The notes beneath the pieces are model-generated. The model had not been told where the DNA came from and made no database searches. It saw only the letters and a list, made by a program, of their open reading frames with translations. A stretch of DNA of 64,000 nucleotides from assembly GCA_910589035.1 (NCBI GenBank), contig CAJUSI010000079.1:85499-149498 (forward strand), in the 5' to 3' direction. The stretch comes from an uncultured Acetatifactor sp. GTDB lineage: Bacteria; Bacillota; Clostridia; Lachnospirales; Lachnospiraceae. Below are positions 6,939-16,887 of the stretch, piece by piece. The first letter of the stretch is position 1, and each line of letters opens with the position of its first letter. The translations under genes were made by a program, and so were the position numbers.

Positions 6939-9242
6939 ATGGCAGAAGAAAAGTTTGAGGAAATATTTGGCGACGGAAAGATGGCGGAGCACCAGGAGTT
7001 TGTAAATCCTGAGGAACTGTATCAGGAGCTTATTGGGCGTGTGCAGAAATACCATCCAAGCGACGATATTTCCATGATTGAGAAAGCTTACAGGATTGCG
7101 TCGGATGCGCATAAGGATCAATTCCGCAAGTCCGGGGAGCCCTATATCATCCATCCGCTGAATGTGGCCATTATTCTGGCGGAGCTGGAATTGGATAAGG
7201 AGACCATTGTGGCGGGTATACTCCATGATGTGGTGGAGGATACCATCATGAAGGAGGAGGATCTGAAACGGGAATTCGGAGACGACGTGGCCCTGCTGGT
7301 GGACGGCGTCACAAAGCTGGAAAGAATTCCCCTGTCCTCGGGTGCGGATCAGTCGGATGAGAAGCTGGAAATGCAGGCGGAGAATCTCAGGAAAATGTTC
7401 CTTGCCATGGCAAAGGATATCCGCGTTATTATGATCAAGCTGGCGGACAGACTTCACAACATGCGCACCCTGCAGTATAAGAAGCCGGAGAGCAGACAGC
7501 GCATCGCAAAGGAAACGCTGGAAATTTACTGCCCCATCGCCCAGAGGCTGGGCATCAGCAAGGTAAAGATCGAATTGGACGATCTGTCCCTGAAATATCT
7601 GGAACCCGAAGTCTATTATGATCTGGTGGAGAAGATCTCCGTGCGCAAAAGTGTCCGTGAGAAGTATATTCAGAGCATTGTGGACGAGGTCAGCGAGCAT
7701 ATCCGAAAGGCAGGCATCAAGGCCAAAATAGACGGGCGGGTCAAGCATTTCTTCAGCATTTATAAGAAGATGAAAAATCAGGATAAAACCCTGGATCAGA
7801 TTTACGACCTCTTTGCCGTTCGGATCATAGTGGATACGGTGAGAGACTGCTATGCGGCTCTGGGGGTGATTCACGAAATGTACAAACCCATTCCGGGGCG
7901 TTTTAAGGATTATATTGCCATGCCCAAGGAAAATATGTATCAATCCCTTCACACCACCCTGATCGGCAATTCCGGGCAGCCGTTTGAGATACAGATCCGC
8001 ACCTTTGAGATGCATAAGGCGGCGGAATACGGTATTGCCGCCCATTGGAAATACAAGGAGGCTTCGGACGGTAAGAGAGTGGAGGGGCAGGAGGAGGAGA
8101 AGCTGGTCTGGCTGCGCCAGATTCTGGAGTGGCAGCGGGACATGTCGGATAATCGGGAATTCATGAAGCTCCTGAAGAATGACCTGGATCTGTTCTCCGA
8201 TAATGTATACTGCTTTACGCCCACAGGTGAGGTGAAGAATCTGCCCGCAGGTTCCACCACAATTGATTTTGCATACAGCATCCATTCCGCAGTGGGGAAC
8301 AGGATGGTGGGGGCAAGGGTCAATGACAAGCTGGTGACCATTGATTATGAAATCAAAAACGGCGACAGGATCGAGATTATCACTTCTCAGAATTCAAAGG
8401 GCCCCAGCAGGGACTGGCTGAAGGTGGTCAAGAGTACACAGGCAAAGAACAAGATCAATCAGTGGTTCAAAAATGAACTGAAGGAAGATAATATCATCAA
8501 GGGAAAGGATTTGCTGACAAGCTACTGCAAGGCGAGAGCGGTAAACCTTTCCGAGCTTCTGAAAAACGAATATATGGAAGCGGTTATGCGAAAATATGGA
8601 TTCCGGGACTGGGATTCCGTGCTGGCTGCTATCGGCCACGGCGCTCTGAAGGAGGGCCAGGTGGTCAACAAGATGCAGGAATTCTATGACAGGGATCATA
8701 AAAAGGCCCTGACCAACGAAGAGGTTCTGGCGGATATTGCGGAGGCGGGTGCTTCCATTGCGGCAAGGCCTGCTTTGGGGCATTCCAAGAGCGGCATTGT
8801 GGTCAGAGGAATTGCAGATCTGTCTGTACGCTTTTCCAAATGCTGTTCTCCCGTGCCGGGGGATGAGATTGTGGGCTTTGTCACAAGGGGGCGCGGGATC
8901 TCCATTCACCGCACGGACTGTGTGAATATGATGAACCTGCCCGAGATTGAGAGGGTGCGCATTATTGATGCGGAATGGCAGGCTCCGGAGGATACCACCG
9001 GAAAATATGTGGCGGAGATAGACATTTATGCCAATAACCGCAACGGCCTGCTGGCGGATATTTCCAAGGTGCTCACGGAAAAGAATATCGGCATACTGTC
9101 CATGAATACCAGAATCAGCAGGCAGGGGCTTGCAACTCTGCAGACCTCCTTTGAGGTGGAGAGCAGGGAGGAACTGAACAATGTGATCGATAAGCTGAGG
9201 CAGATTGAGAGCGTGGTGGATATCGAGAGAGCCACCGGCTGA
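6939..9242 (+). CDS. relA: Bifunctional (p)ppGpp synthetase/hydrolase
   Basis: Makes and degrades the stringent-response alarmone (p)ppGpp. 767 residues in Rel order: HD hydrolase domain (AGILHDVVEDT near residue 90, His-Asp pair intact), synthetase domain (FKDYIAMPKENMYQSLHTT near 320-338), TGS domain (YCFTPTGEVKNLPAGST near 425-443), a Cys-containing helical/zinc-finger region (FSKCCSPVPGDEIVGFVTRG), and a C-terminal ACT domain (about 690-765). The hydrolase motif is complete, so it is the clostridial bifunctional type rather than a synthetase-only RelA. The ribosome site is weak (GTGGACATCT). Confidence 0.97.
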   Translation: MAEEKFEEIFGDGKMAEHQEFVNPEELYQELIGRVQKYHPSDDISMIEKAYRIASDAHKDQFRKSGEPYIIHPLNVAIILAELELDKETIVAGILHDVVEDTIMKEEDLKREFGDDVALLVDGVTKLERIPLSSGADQSDEKLEMQAENLRKMFLAMAKDIRVIMIKLADRLHNMRTLQYKKPESRQRIAKETLEIYCPIAQRLGISKVKIELDDLSLKYLEPEVYYDLVEKISVRKSVREKYIQSIVDEVSEHIRKAGIKAKIDGRVKHFFSIYKKMKNQDKTLDQIYDLFAVRIIVDTVRDCYAALGVIHEMYKPIPGRFKDYIAMPKENMYQSLHTTLIGNSGQPFEIQIRTFEMHKAAEYGIAAHWKYKEASDGKRVEGQEEEKLVWLRQILEWQRDMSDNREFMKLLKNDLDLFSDNVYCFTPTGEVKNLPAGSTTIDFAYSIHSAVGNRMVGARVNDKLVTIDYEIKNGDRIEIITSQNSKGPSRDWLKVVKSTQAKNKINQWFKNELKEDNIIKGKDLLTSYCKARAVNLSELLKNEYMEAVMRKYGFRDWDSVLAAIGHGALKEGQVVNKMQEFYDRDHKKALTNEEVLADIAEAGASIAARPALGHSKSGIVVRGIADLSVRFSKCCSPVPGDEIVGFVTRGRGISIHRTDCVNMMNLPEIERVRIIDAEWQAPEDTTGKYVAEIDIYANNRNGLLADISKVLTEKNIGILSMNTRISRQGLATLQTSFEVESREELNNVIDKLRQIESVVDIERATG

Positions 9243-9338
9243 GGGCCGGGGATCGAAGCGCGTGAAGGACAGGGAGCCCTGCCGGGAGCCGGGGTTCGGA
9301 GTTCGGTGAAGGCAGGCAGCAGAGGAACAGGAGGGAGT

Positions 9339-10001
9339 ATGGGCGAGATTAAGATCGGACGAATGGTACTGGGCGTATGCCAGACTAACTGCTATTTTTT
9401 ATATCGGGACGGCGGAGAGGAAGCTATCGTGGTGGATCCCGCGGATAAGGGAAGCAATATTTATGCTGCCCTTAAGAAAAACGGCTTCCGGGTGGTTGGG
9501 ATTCTTTTGACACATGGACACTTCGACCACATCTGGGGACTGGACGAGCTTCGGGATGCGGCAAACGCCGCTACGGAGGCGGACGGACTGGAGCCGGTGA
9601 AGGTATATGCCTGCCAGGCGGAACGGGAGCTGTTAAAGGACGCGGGGATGAATGTATCCAGGCAGGCGGGAAGAGCATGCGAGACCTATGCGGACGTATA
9701 TGTGAAGGACGGGCAGGAGATTGAGCTGGCAGATATGAAATGCAGGGTTCTGGCCACGCCGGGACATACTGCGGGAGGCTGCTGCTATTATTTCGAGGAA
9801 GCCGGCATTCTGGTATCCGGAGATACCCTGTTCGCGGAGTCCGTGGGCAGGACGGATTTTCCCACGGGAAGCATGGGAACGCTGGTGCGCTCCATCAAAG
9901 AGAAGCTCTTTGTGCTGCCGGATGACACGAGAGTGTATCCCGGCCATGGGGACAGCACTACGATAGGCCATGAGAAGGCATGCAATCCTTTCTGCGGGTA
10001 A
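9339..10001 (+). CDS. MBL-fold metallo-hydrolase (glyoxalase II-like)
   Basis: 220 residues from an ATG with AGGAGGGAGT upstream (a GTG 33 bases earlier is less likely). Metal site: THGHFDH (HxHxDH), then GHTAGG, SGDTLF with the bridging Asp, and a final PGHGDST. The compact form without the glutathione-binding helical domain suggests a small thioester or persulfide hydrolase rather than true GloB. It directly follows relA, and in related genomes it usually leads into hemZ; here a three-gene cassette intervenes. Confidence 0.9.
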   Translation: MGEIKIGRMVLGVCQTNCYFLYRDGGEEAIVVDPADKGSNIYAALKKNGFRVVGILLTHGHFDHIWGLDELRDAANAATEADGLEPVKVYACQAERELLKDAGMNVSRQAGRACETYADVYVKDGQEIELADMKCRVLATPGHTAGGCCYYFEEAGILVSGDTLFAESVGRTDFPTGSMGTLVRSIKEKLFVLPDDTRVYPGHGDSTTIGHEKACNPFCG

Positions 10002-10052
10002 AACGCATGCGTTTATAAGCAGGACGGCCGGAAGGCGGGAAATGCCGGCGGT
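10001..10052 (+). terminator. Palindrome and possible terminator after the MBL hydrolase
   Basis: A perfect 14-bp palindrome AAACGCATGCGTTT (10001-10014) overlaps the stop codon. It is followed by a GC-rich stem around 10023-10050 with one mismatch and a short TTT. Together these could end the apt-relA-MBL transcript before the MoxR cassette. Confidence 0.4.
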
Positions 10053-10251
10053 CTTTCGCTGTAGTTTACGGCAAATTTAATCGGTGTGCAGTATAAAATT
10101 CCGGTTCGCCGGCTTGTTTGGGGCAGGTTCGGATAATGTGCTTCAGCAGTGGGAATGCAGCGAGCAGCTGAGCTCCCATAGAACTGCAGGAATGCAGAGT
10201 AGATTCCGCAGGGCGGAGAAGAATTATCTGCGTACAGAGAGGAAGTCTGGT

Positions 10252-11205
10252 TTGGAAGCACTTAATTACAAGGCTCATCTTGTGATGGATGAGGTGAAAA
10301 AGGTAATCCTTGGAAAAGATGAATGTATAGAAAAGGTGATGGCCGCCATTCTGGCCAGGGGCAATGTGCTCCTGGAGGATGTGCCCGGAGTGGGCAAAAC
10401 GGAGATGGCTATTGCTTTTTCCAGGGCCTGCGGGCTGAAATCCAACCGCGTGCAGTTTACGCCGGATGTGATGCCTGCGGATATAACGGGATTCTCCATG
10501 TACAGGAAGGAGACGGAAAGCTTTGTATATCGGCCGGGGGCGGTGATGTGTAATCTGCTGCTTGCGGACGAGATCAACAGAACTTCTCCGAAGACGCAAT
10601 CTGCTCTTCTGGAAGTCATGGAGGAGGGAAATGTAACGGTCGATGGTGTCACCAGGCAGGTACCCCGTCCTTTTATTGTGCTTGCAACTCAGAATCCGGT
10701 GGGATCCTTTGGCACCCAGAGGCTGCCGGAGGCCCAGGTGGACCGGTTTCTGATCTGTGTCAGTATGGGATATCCGAATCAGGAGGATGAAATCGCCATG
10801 CTCAAAAGCCGTCATGGGGGCCGCCCCCTGGACCGGGTGGAGTCCGTCATCGACGGAGAGACGCTTTTGGCCATGCAGGAGGAGACGGAGAATATATTCA
10901 TTCATGATGCCATCTACCGCTATATGACTTTGCTGGCTGCCGCTACCAGAGAGCATGAACTGATTGATCTTGGGATGAGTCCCAGGGGAACCCTTGCCCT
11001 GGGCAGGATGGCCAGGGCCTACGCCTGGCTCAGGGGGAGGGAATACTGCGTGCCAAAGGATGTAAAGGACGCCCTGCCTGATGTGGGGATACACAGGATC
11101 CGGATTGGGCAGAGAGCCAGGCTTAACGGGAGAGGAGCCGGGGATATCCTGGAGGAAATATTGGACAGTGTGAAGGAACCCAGAACCGGCGAGAGAGTGC
11201 GATGA
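10252..11205 (+). CDS. MoxR-family AAA+ ATPase
   Basis: Cytosolic AAA+ chaperone-like ATPase of the MoxR/RavA group. Walker A is VLLEDVPGVGKTEMA (about 37-51), Walker B LLLADEINR, sensor 1 LATQNP, arginine-finger region LPEAQVDRF. I chose the TTG at 10252 (AGAGGAAG upstream), because residues upstream of it do not resemble MoxR; the open frame extends back to 10084 without a ribosome site. It opens the classic moxR - DUF58 - transglutaminase cassette, thought to assemble or mature secreted or periplasmic complexes; the target is unknown here. Confidence 0.92.
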   Translation: MEALNYKAHLVMDEVKKVILGKDECIEKVMAAILARGNVLLEDVPGVGKTEMAIAFSRACGLKSNRVQFTPDVMPADITGFSMYRKETESFVYRPGAVMCNLLLADEINRTSPKTQSALLEVMEEGNVTVDGVTRQVPRPFIVLATQNPVGSFGTQRLPEAQVDRFLICVSMGYPNQEDEIAMLKSRHGGRPLDRVESVIDGETLLAMQEETENIFIHDAIYRYMTLLAAATREHELIDLGMSPRGTLALGRMARAYAWLRGREYCVPKDVKDALPDVGIHRIRIGQRARLNGRGAGDILEEILDSVKEPRTGERVR

Positions 11206-11224
11206 ACCGGCGAGGGGAAAGGAC

Positions 11225-12241
11225 ATGATAGTTAGGAGAGTTTATTATCTGCTTCTTCTGGCGGCAGGCGGATATTTTGCAATGCTGTACAATTTTCAGG
11301 GGCTGCGGTTCCTGCTTTGCTGTATCGTTTTATTTCCTCTGGTAAGCTTTCTGTTCCTGATTCCCGGTAAGTTCCTCTGCAGAGTGGACTTGAGCGTAAA
11401 AGGGGATACCGTTTCCAGGGGAGAGCCGGTGGAGTTTGCGGTGAAGGTAAAGAACAGGGGGCTGTTTCCCATATCCAGAGTGCTGATCAGGCTGTGCTGG
11501 AAAGCGCCCGGGGAGAAGGCGGTAAGGGTCAGGCACTTCCTGCGCTGCCCCGGCTCCGGGGAAATACTGCCTCTGGAGCTTAGTGCCGCCCACTGCGGCG
11601 CGGCGTATCTCATTTTGGAAAAAGCCAGAGTCTATGACTATTTCGGCTTGTTTTCCCTTTCAACAGGCGGCGGAAAAAGAGCGGAAATCTGCGTGACTCC
11701 CCTGATAGAGGCCGTTTCCTCCGATGTGCCGGAAGCCGGACTGTTAAGGGGGCTGGATATGGCGGGGGAGGAGGGGGATCTGCTTCTTCGGGACTTTCAG
11801 CCGGGGGACAGTCTGCGCAGGATTTACTGGCAGATGACCGCAAGGGGAGGAGAACTGCAGGTGAAAGATTTTGAGAAAGAGGACAGTCTGAAGATATTTT
11901 TGAATTTTTCTCCCCAATTCAGACAACAGGCGGAAAAATGGGATGTATTTCTTGACAGGGTATGTTCCCTGATGGCATTCTGGTCAAATGAGAACGGCGG
12001 GCCGGCAGGAAGCGGACTGGAAATAGTGTGGGCCCGGGGAGAAGAATTCGTGAAATACGGGATTTCCGGCCCGGAAGCGGTGCAAGCCTGGGTTTGCGCC
12101 CTGCTGAAGGGGGAGGATGCGGGGACTTTTCTTTCGGAGGAGGAGATCTCCGGTCTGAGCGGGGGATATCATCTGGAAGAGGATGGCGGGCTGTATTTTG
12201 GGGAGCAATGTGTGTATGAAGAGGCTGGGTCATTTATTTGA
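11225..12241 (+). CDS. DUF58 domain protein
   Basis: 338 residues. Two N-terminal hydrophobic segments (about residues 5-23 and 28-48) are followed by a beta-rich region and the DUF58 hallmark, RDFQPGDSLRRIYWQMTAR, near 189-207. DUF58 proteins are vWA-like partners of MoxR ATPases. It starts 19 bases after moxR with AGGGGAAAGGAC upstream, and its last 26 bases overlap the next gene, so the three are translationally coupled. No enzymatic residues can be assigned. Confidence 0.9.
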   Translation: MIVRRVYYLLLLAAGGYFAMLYNFQGLRFLLCCIVLFPLVSFLFLIPGKFLCRVDLSVKGDTVSRGEPVEFAVKVKNRGLFPISRVLIRLCWKAPGEKAVRVRHFLRCPGSGEILPLELSAAHCGAAYLILEKARVYDYFGLFSLSTGGGKRAEICVTPLIEAVSSDVPEAGLLRGLDMAGEEGDLLLRDFQPGDSLRRIYWQMTARGGELQVKDFEKEDSLKIFLNFSPQFRQQAEKWDVFLDRVCSLMAFWSNENGGPAGSGLEIVWARGEEFVKYGISGPEAVQAWVCALLKGEDAGTFLSEEEISGLSGGYHLEEDGGLYFGEQCVYEEAGSFI

Positions 12242-14816
12242 TATCCTGCTGCTGACGATCAACAGCATCGGTATTGTGGGAGCGCTGACCGAAATCCTGC
12301 AGATTCCGTGGAGAAATGATCTCCTGGAGGGAGCATCGGGGATCGGGGCTCTGGACGGAAGGGTATTCTGGCCGGGGCTGTTCTTCTTCTGTACAGTCTC
12401 CATAGTGCTGTGGAGAGGGACAGGGGCAGGAAAGCTTTTGGAACGTATCGGATTATGTGTATTCTTCTATCTCTGCCTGGGGCTGCTTTTCAGGAGACAG
12501 CTGCAGGGAGGGGTTACACTTGCCCTGCAGAATGCCGTTGAAATACTCAACCGGAGATTTCCCTTTCACATCGCCCGGATTTCGGCGGCGAGAGTTTTGG
12601 AGGAGACAGGACTAAGCGGAGGGGGAGCGGTATGGGCATCCACCTTCGGCATTCTGTACCTGGTATTTCCTTTTGAGCTGCTGGCTGGACTTTTCTGGAA
12701 ACACGGAAAAGCTTTTCTGCTGCTGGCCGGAAATATTCTGTGGTTTACTGCAGCCTGTGCCTGGGATATTTTTCCCGGCTATTTTTTCCTTGCATTCTGT
12801 GTTCTGGGGATGGCGGCGGCGCTGATACAGGCGGAATTCCGCGGGTATCCGGGAGCGGGAATCCGTGCCGTGACCGGAATGGCGGTATTTGCGGGCGCTG
12901 TCATGGCGGCAGTCTGGTTTTTCCTCCTGCCGAAGCTGGATCTGTTATATGAGGTTACGGAGGATAAGAGGCTGGAGCTCTACAGGGTGGTAAATAATGA
13001 ATGGATTCCCGGGGTGCAGAGCGTTTTTTCCGGTCATTGGCTGGGAATCGGTTCCGGCCCGGACGTGACGGGGGAATTATATCGGAATTCCATTTTCTCC
13101 CACACGGAGAACCAGTCCTATCAGGTGAGCGTAGACCGCATTCCCCAGAGCACCATATATTTAAAGGGATTCGTGGGGACATCTTACGCCGGGACTGCCT
13201 GGGAGGAGAGTACGGACAGGGAACTGAAAAGATACTACGAAGAGCAGGGGCTTCCGCTGCCCGGGGAGTATCGGGAGCTGGTCAATATGAGCTATGAGGC
13301 CCTGGGCGGAATGCGGCCGGAGACTTCTCCGGGGTATATCCTGATTGAGGAGCTGGGAGGAAAAGGAAGCTACAGCCTCTATCCCTACGGAGCGCTGCTG
13401 ACGGAGGAATTCCAGGTCCATGGGGACGGAAGTGTGGAAAGAGAAGGGAAAAGCTATGGTTTCCGGTATTATTTTCCGGAGTTGGGCGGCATCTACCGGA
13501 GTCAGGATATTCAACAGGGGGCAGGACAGACTTTGGTCGGCGGCGGGAATCCGGGCTATGACGGCAATGCATTTTTGCCGGGAACCGCCCCGGGTTCAGC
13601 ACATGAAGGAAGGCCGAACTATGAGGAAAACGCTTCTTCGCAGAGAACCTGGGAACAGACGGAGCGGGATTACCGCCGGTATGTTTACGATAGCTTTCTG
13701 GAGTATCCGGAGGAAGAGCTGCCTGTGCTGACCCGGTACTTAAGCAGGGCGGATATTAACCGGGAGAACATATCCGATTGTGTGCTGGATATCATGCGTT
13801 TCCTTGATGAACATGCCGTTTATAATCTTGATGTGGGAAGAAATCCTTTGGGAACGGATTTCGTGGAATATTTTCTGTTTGAAAAAGGAGAGGGGTACTG
13901 CGCTCATTTTGCCTCCGCAGCGGTGCTGGCGCTTCGCTACTTCGGGATCCCGGCACGGTATGCCACGGGGTATGCGGTCTCGCCTTCCAATTTTACAAGT
14001 GACGGAGAAGGCGGTTACAGGGCGGTGCTTACGGGCAGACAGGCCCATGCGTGGGCGGAGATTTACCTGAACGGCATAGGCTGGATTCCGGTGGAGATGA
14101 CGCCGGGGGCTGCGGCGCTTTCGGGAGAAGGCCGCCGGGTGCTGGTGGAGCAGGCGCAGCAGCTGGAGGGACAGAGCGTTGCCCCCACTGACAGAGAGAA
14201 GCCTTTTGAAGAAGAGGAGAAGCCGGAAGAATCCAGGCCGTCTGCGGAGGGCATAACGGAGAAGGAAGAGCTTCCGGAGGTGTCCCGGCCGGAACATGGG
14301 GCGCAAAAAGAGGAGCAGCCGGGGAATTCCGGTCAGTCGGCGGGTCTGATATCGGATTTGCAGGAGGGAGAAGGGAATGGAGCCGGCGGAGCGGATATGA
14401 GGTTTCTGCTGGGGCTGCCGGCCGTTCTTCTGCTGCTTTTGGCAGTGGGCATTCTGCTGAGATCAGTGAGACACCGCAGGCTGGAGAGACTGAGAAGAGC
14501 GAAGACCAGGGAGAAGATTTTCCTCCTGTACCGGAATATGAGAGAGGCGCTTCGGATTATGGGATGTCCCGGACGGTTTGCGGTGGATGAGGAGAATTTC
14601 TGGCAGGCGCTTCAGAGGATTGCTCCCCGGGTGACCAGGGAGGAATACGAAGTTTTCTGTGGGATTCTGGAGAAGAATACCTTCGGCAATATGCCGCCTT
14701 CGGAGGGGGAGCTGCAGACGGTGTGCGGGCTGCATGACAGGCTGATAGAGGAAATATATAAGCGTGCGCCTGTGTACAGGAAGATTTTTCTGGGAAAATA
14801 TCGAAGAATTTGCTGA
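12216..14816 (+). CDS. Membrane transglutaminase-like protein (TgpA type)
   Basis: 866 residues: five or six N-terminal membrane helices (to about residue 245), an extracytoplasmic region, a transglutaminase-like core with the catalytic Cys in GEGYCAHFASA (about 562) and His in RQAHAWAEIY (about 610), a Glu/Pro/Ser-rich linker, one more helix (LLGLPAVLLLLLAVGILL, about 729-746), and a cytoplasmic DUF4129-like tail. The usual third residue (Asp) is Glu in PVEMTPG, as in many clostridial members. The ATG at 12216 has GGGGAG upstream and lies within the DUF58 gene. Probably acts on surface proteins. Confidence 0.9.
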   Translation: MKRLGHLFDILLLTINSIGIVGALTEILQIPWRNDLLEGASGIGALDGRVFWPGLFFFCTVSIVLWRGTGAGKLLERIGLCVFFYLCLGLLFRRQLQGGVTLALQNAVEILNRRFPFHIARISAARVLEETGLSGGGAVWASTFGILYLVFPFELLAGLFWKHGKAFLLLAGNILWFTAACAWDIFPGYFFLAFCVLGMAAALIQAEFRGYPGAGIRAVTGMAVFAGAVMAAVWFFLLPKLDLLYEVTEDKRLELYRVVNNEWIPGVQSVFSGHWLGIGSGPDVTGELYRNSIFSHTENQSYQVSVDRIPQSTIYLKGFVGTSYAGTAWEESTDRELKRYYEEQGLPLPGEYRELVNMSYEALGGMRPETSPGYILIEELGGKGSYSLYPYGALLTEEFQVHGDGSVEREGKSYGFRYYFPELGGIYRSQDIQQGAGQTLVGGGNPGYDGNAFLPGTAPGSAHEGRPNYEENASSQRTWEQTERDYRRYVYDSFLEYPEEELPVLTRYLSRADINRENISDCVLDIMRFLDEHAVYNLDVGRNPLGTDFVEYFLFEKGEGYCAHFASAAVLALRYFGIPARYATGYAVSPSNFTSDGEGGYRAVLTGRQAHAWAEIYLNGIGWIPVEMTPGAAALSGEGRRVLVEQAQQLEGQSVAPTDREKPFEEEEKPEESRPSAEGITEKEELPEVSRPEHGAQKEEQPGNSGQSAGLISDLQEGEGNGAGGADMRFLLGLPAVLLLLLAVGILLRSVRHRRLERLRRAKTREKIFLLYRNMREALRIMGCPGRFAVDEENFWQALQRIAPRVTREEYEVFCGILEKNTFGNMPPSEGELQTVCGLHDRLIEEIYKRAPVYRKIFLGKYRRIC

Positions 14817-15031
14817 TAAGAGGAGAGTTTGCTTATTTCCGCGGCAATGGGCTTGAAAAGGCTGGATGGGATTAGAAGAAAGGCGGCAGAGCTGCTTGCA
14901 TCGGATATACGATATGAGAAGGCAGACCAGGCGTATAAGGTGCAGGCCGCTTGCGCTGCCTGCGGCGGGGATGCCGGCAGAATGCCGGGGAGGAACGCCC
15001 TTTCGGAAAGAGGGCAGGGAGGAAGAGAGCG

Positions 15032-16723
15032 ATGTTTGCCGTAGAGTTAAACCGTGCGAATTATGAATATGATGTGAATGCTATAGTAAAGGCTTTTTAT
15101 CCCCAGGAGCAGGTTATGGTGCTGACGCCGGAATGCGGGGAGGCGAAAAGGGAGAAGCTGAAGGGGGATATCCGTATCCGCGCAGTTCTGGACGGGGACG
15201 GGGCTTGTGTCACCGTGGATGGGCAGGAGTATACCTGGAATCGGAGGCAGGAGGATTTTGATTCCGGGGAGTTGGGGATACAGCCGGCGGTGGAAATGAA
15301 ATCGGATTCCGCGGGGAAGCAGCAGGGGAAAACAGAGGTAAATTCTGTGGGAAGGGCAATGGAGGACTCGGAGGCAAGCGCTGCGGGAGAGGCGGCAGAG
15401 GACTCGGAGCAGGGTTCTGCAGGGGAGGAAGCGGATCAGGAGAAAGAATACAAGTACGGCTTTAAATGCTTTCTGTACAGGGTGCTTTGCCAGGTGACTG
15501 GCAGGGAGCTTCCCTGGGGAAATCTTACGGGGATCCGGCCCACGAAGATCGCCTATGTGATGCTGGAGCAGGGCAGGAGCGAGCAGGAGATAGAGGAATA
15601 CTACAGGAAGCGGTATTATGTAAGCGCGGAAAAGGCCAGGCTTTCGATTGATATCGCAAAGAGGGAGAGGGCGCTGCTCTCCTGTATTCGGCCCGGGGAA
15701 ATGACGGAGGACGGAGACAGGATGGAAGACAGAGCCAGGACGGGGAACGGTGACGAAGGGGCAGGCTACAGCCTGTATGTGGGAATCCCCTTCTGTCCCA
15801 GTACATGCCTGTATTGTTCTTTTACCTCTTTCCCGATTGCGGGTTACCGTAAAACAGTGGATTCCTATCTCGGCTGCCTGATGGCGGAGATAGAATATAC
15901 TGCCTCCTGTTACAGGGACAGGAGACTGGATACCGTGTATGTGGGAGGGGGCACCCCCACCACATTGGAAGCCGGGCAGCTGGCCGGACTGTTGGCCGGG
16001 ATAAGGCGCAGTTTTGATTTTTCCGAAGTAAAGGAATTCACCGTGGAGGCAGGCCGGGCAGACAGCATCACGGAGGAAAAGCTCCGCGTGCTGAGGGAGT
16101 ACGGCGTTACGAGAATTTCCGTCAACCCCCAGACCATGAGGCAGGAGACTCTGGATCTGATCGGCAGAAAGGCTTCCGCGGAACAGGTGGTGGAGGCCTT
16201 CCGGCTGGCCAGAAGAGTGGGCTTTGACAATATTAATATGGATCTGATCCTGGGACTTCCCGGAGAAACGGCAGAAGATGTACGATATACCATGGACAAG
16301 GTATCGGAGCTGGCTCCGGACAGCCTTACGGTACACTCCCTTGCCATCAAGAGAGCCTCCCGCCTGAACCAGTGGGTCCAGGAGAATGGCGTGGATCTGC
16401 TGAATAATACGGATGAGACCATGGAAATTGCGGCGGAAGGGGCAAAGAGGCTGGGGCTTGTACCTTATTATCTCTATCGCCAGAAAAATATGTCCGGCAA
16501 TTTCGAGAATGTGGGGTACGCCAGGGAAGGGAAGCTGGGGCTGTATAATATTCTGATTATGGAGGAGCTGCAGACCATTATCGCCGTCGGGGCCGGGAGT
16601 ATATCCAAGCGGGTGTACCCGGACGGGCGGATTGAGCGGTGCGAAAATGTGAAGGAGATTTCCCAATATATCGAGAGAATCGGGGAAATGATAGAAAGAA
16701 AACGTGTGTTATTAGAAGATTAA
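15032..16723 (+). CDS. hemZ: Oxygen-independent coproporphyrinogen dehydrogenase HemZ, with internal insert
   Basis: Radical SAM protein of the HemZ branch. The cluster motif CPSTCLYC (CX3CX2C) lies near residues 254-261 in GIPFCPSTCLYCSF, followed by GGGTPT and the HemN-like RISVNPQTM. The ATG follows AGGGAGGAAGAGAGCG. The N-terminal HemZ domain is split by an acidic Ala/Ser/Gly/Glu insert at about residues 84-138 (15281-15445), between the IQPAVE and YKYGFKC segments. At 563 residues it is longer than the roughly 490-500 usual for the family. The 215-base gap upstream holds no convincing gene. Confidence 0.92.
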   Translation: MFAVELNRANYEYDVNAIVKAFYPQEQVMVLTPECGEAKREKLKGDIRIRAVLDGDGACVTVDGQEYTWNRRQEDFDSGELGIQPAVEMKSDSAGKQQGKTEVNSVGRAMEDSEASAAGEAAEDSEQGSAGEEADQEKEYKYGFKCFLYRVLCQVTGRELPWGNLTGIRPTKIAYVMLEQGRSEQEIEEYYRKRYYVSAEKARLSIDIAKRERALLSCIRPGEMTEDGDRMEDRARTGNGDEGAGYSLYVGIPFCPSTCLYCSFTSFPIAGYRKTVDSYLGCLMAEIEYTASCYRDRRLDTVYVGGGTPTTLEAGQLAGLLAGIRRSFDFSEVKEFTVEAGRADSITEEKLRVLREYGVTRISVNPQTMRQETLDLIGRKASAEQVVEAFRLARRVGFDNINMDLILGLPGETAEDVRYTMDKVSELAPDSLTVHSLAIKRASRLNQWVQENGVDLLNNTDETMEIAAEGAKRLGLVPYYLYRQKNMSGNFENVGYAREGKLGLYNILIMEELQTIIAVGAGSISKRVYPDGRIERCENVKEISQYIERIGEMIERKRVLLED

Positions 16724-16887
16724 CAATTTGATGTCATTGTTTATCAAAACCAAAGCGCAGACTGGCAGAAAAAGTGCCGGAGCCGGATGTGGCATGGAGG
16801 GGAGAAAACGCCGCAATTATCATAAAGCAAGTGAAATTCCAACCATATCCGGTCTGACATTCAAAGAATCCGATTGATTTAGTCGGG

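Noticed and set aside
6915..8285. 456-codon minus-strand frame within relA
   Set aside because: Shadow of relA; the plus-strand protein has every Rel domain.
14829..15044. 71-codon frame between the transglutaminase gene and hemZ
   Set aside because: TTG start with the ribosome site too close, random-looking composition, no recognisable family; treated as spacer.
15047..16666. 539-codon minus-strand frame within hemZ
   Set aside because: Exact antisense of a clear radical SAM gene; no motifs or start signals.
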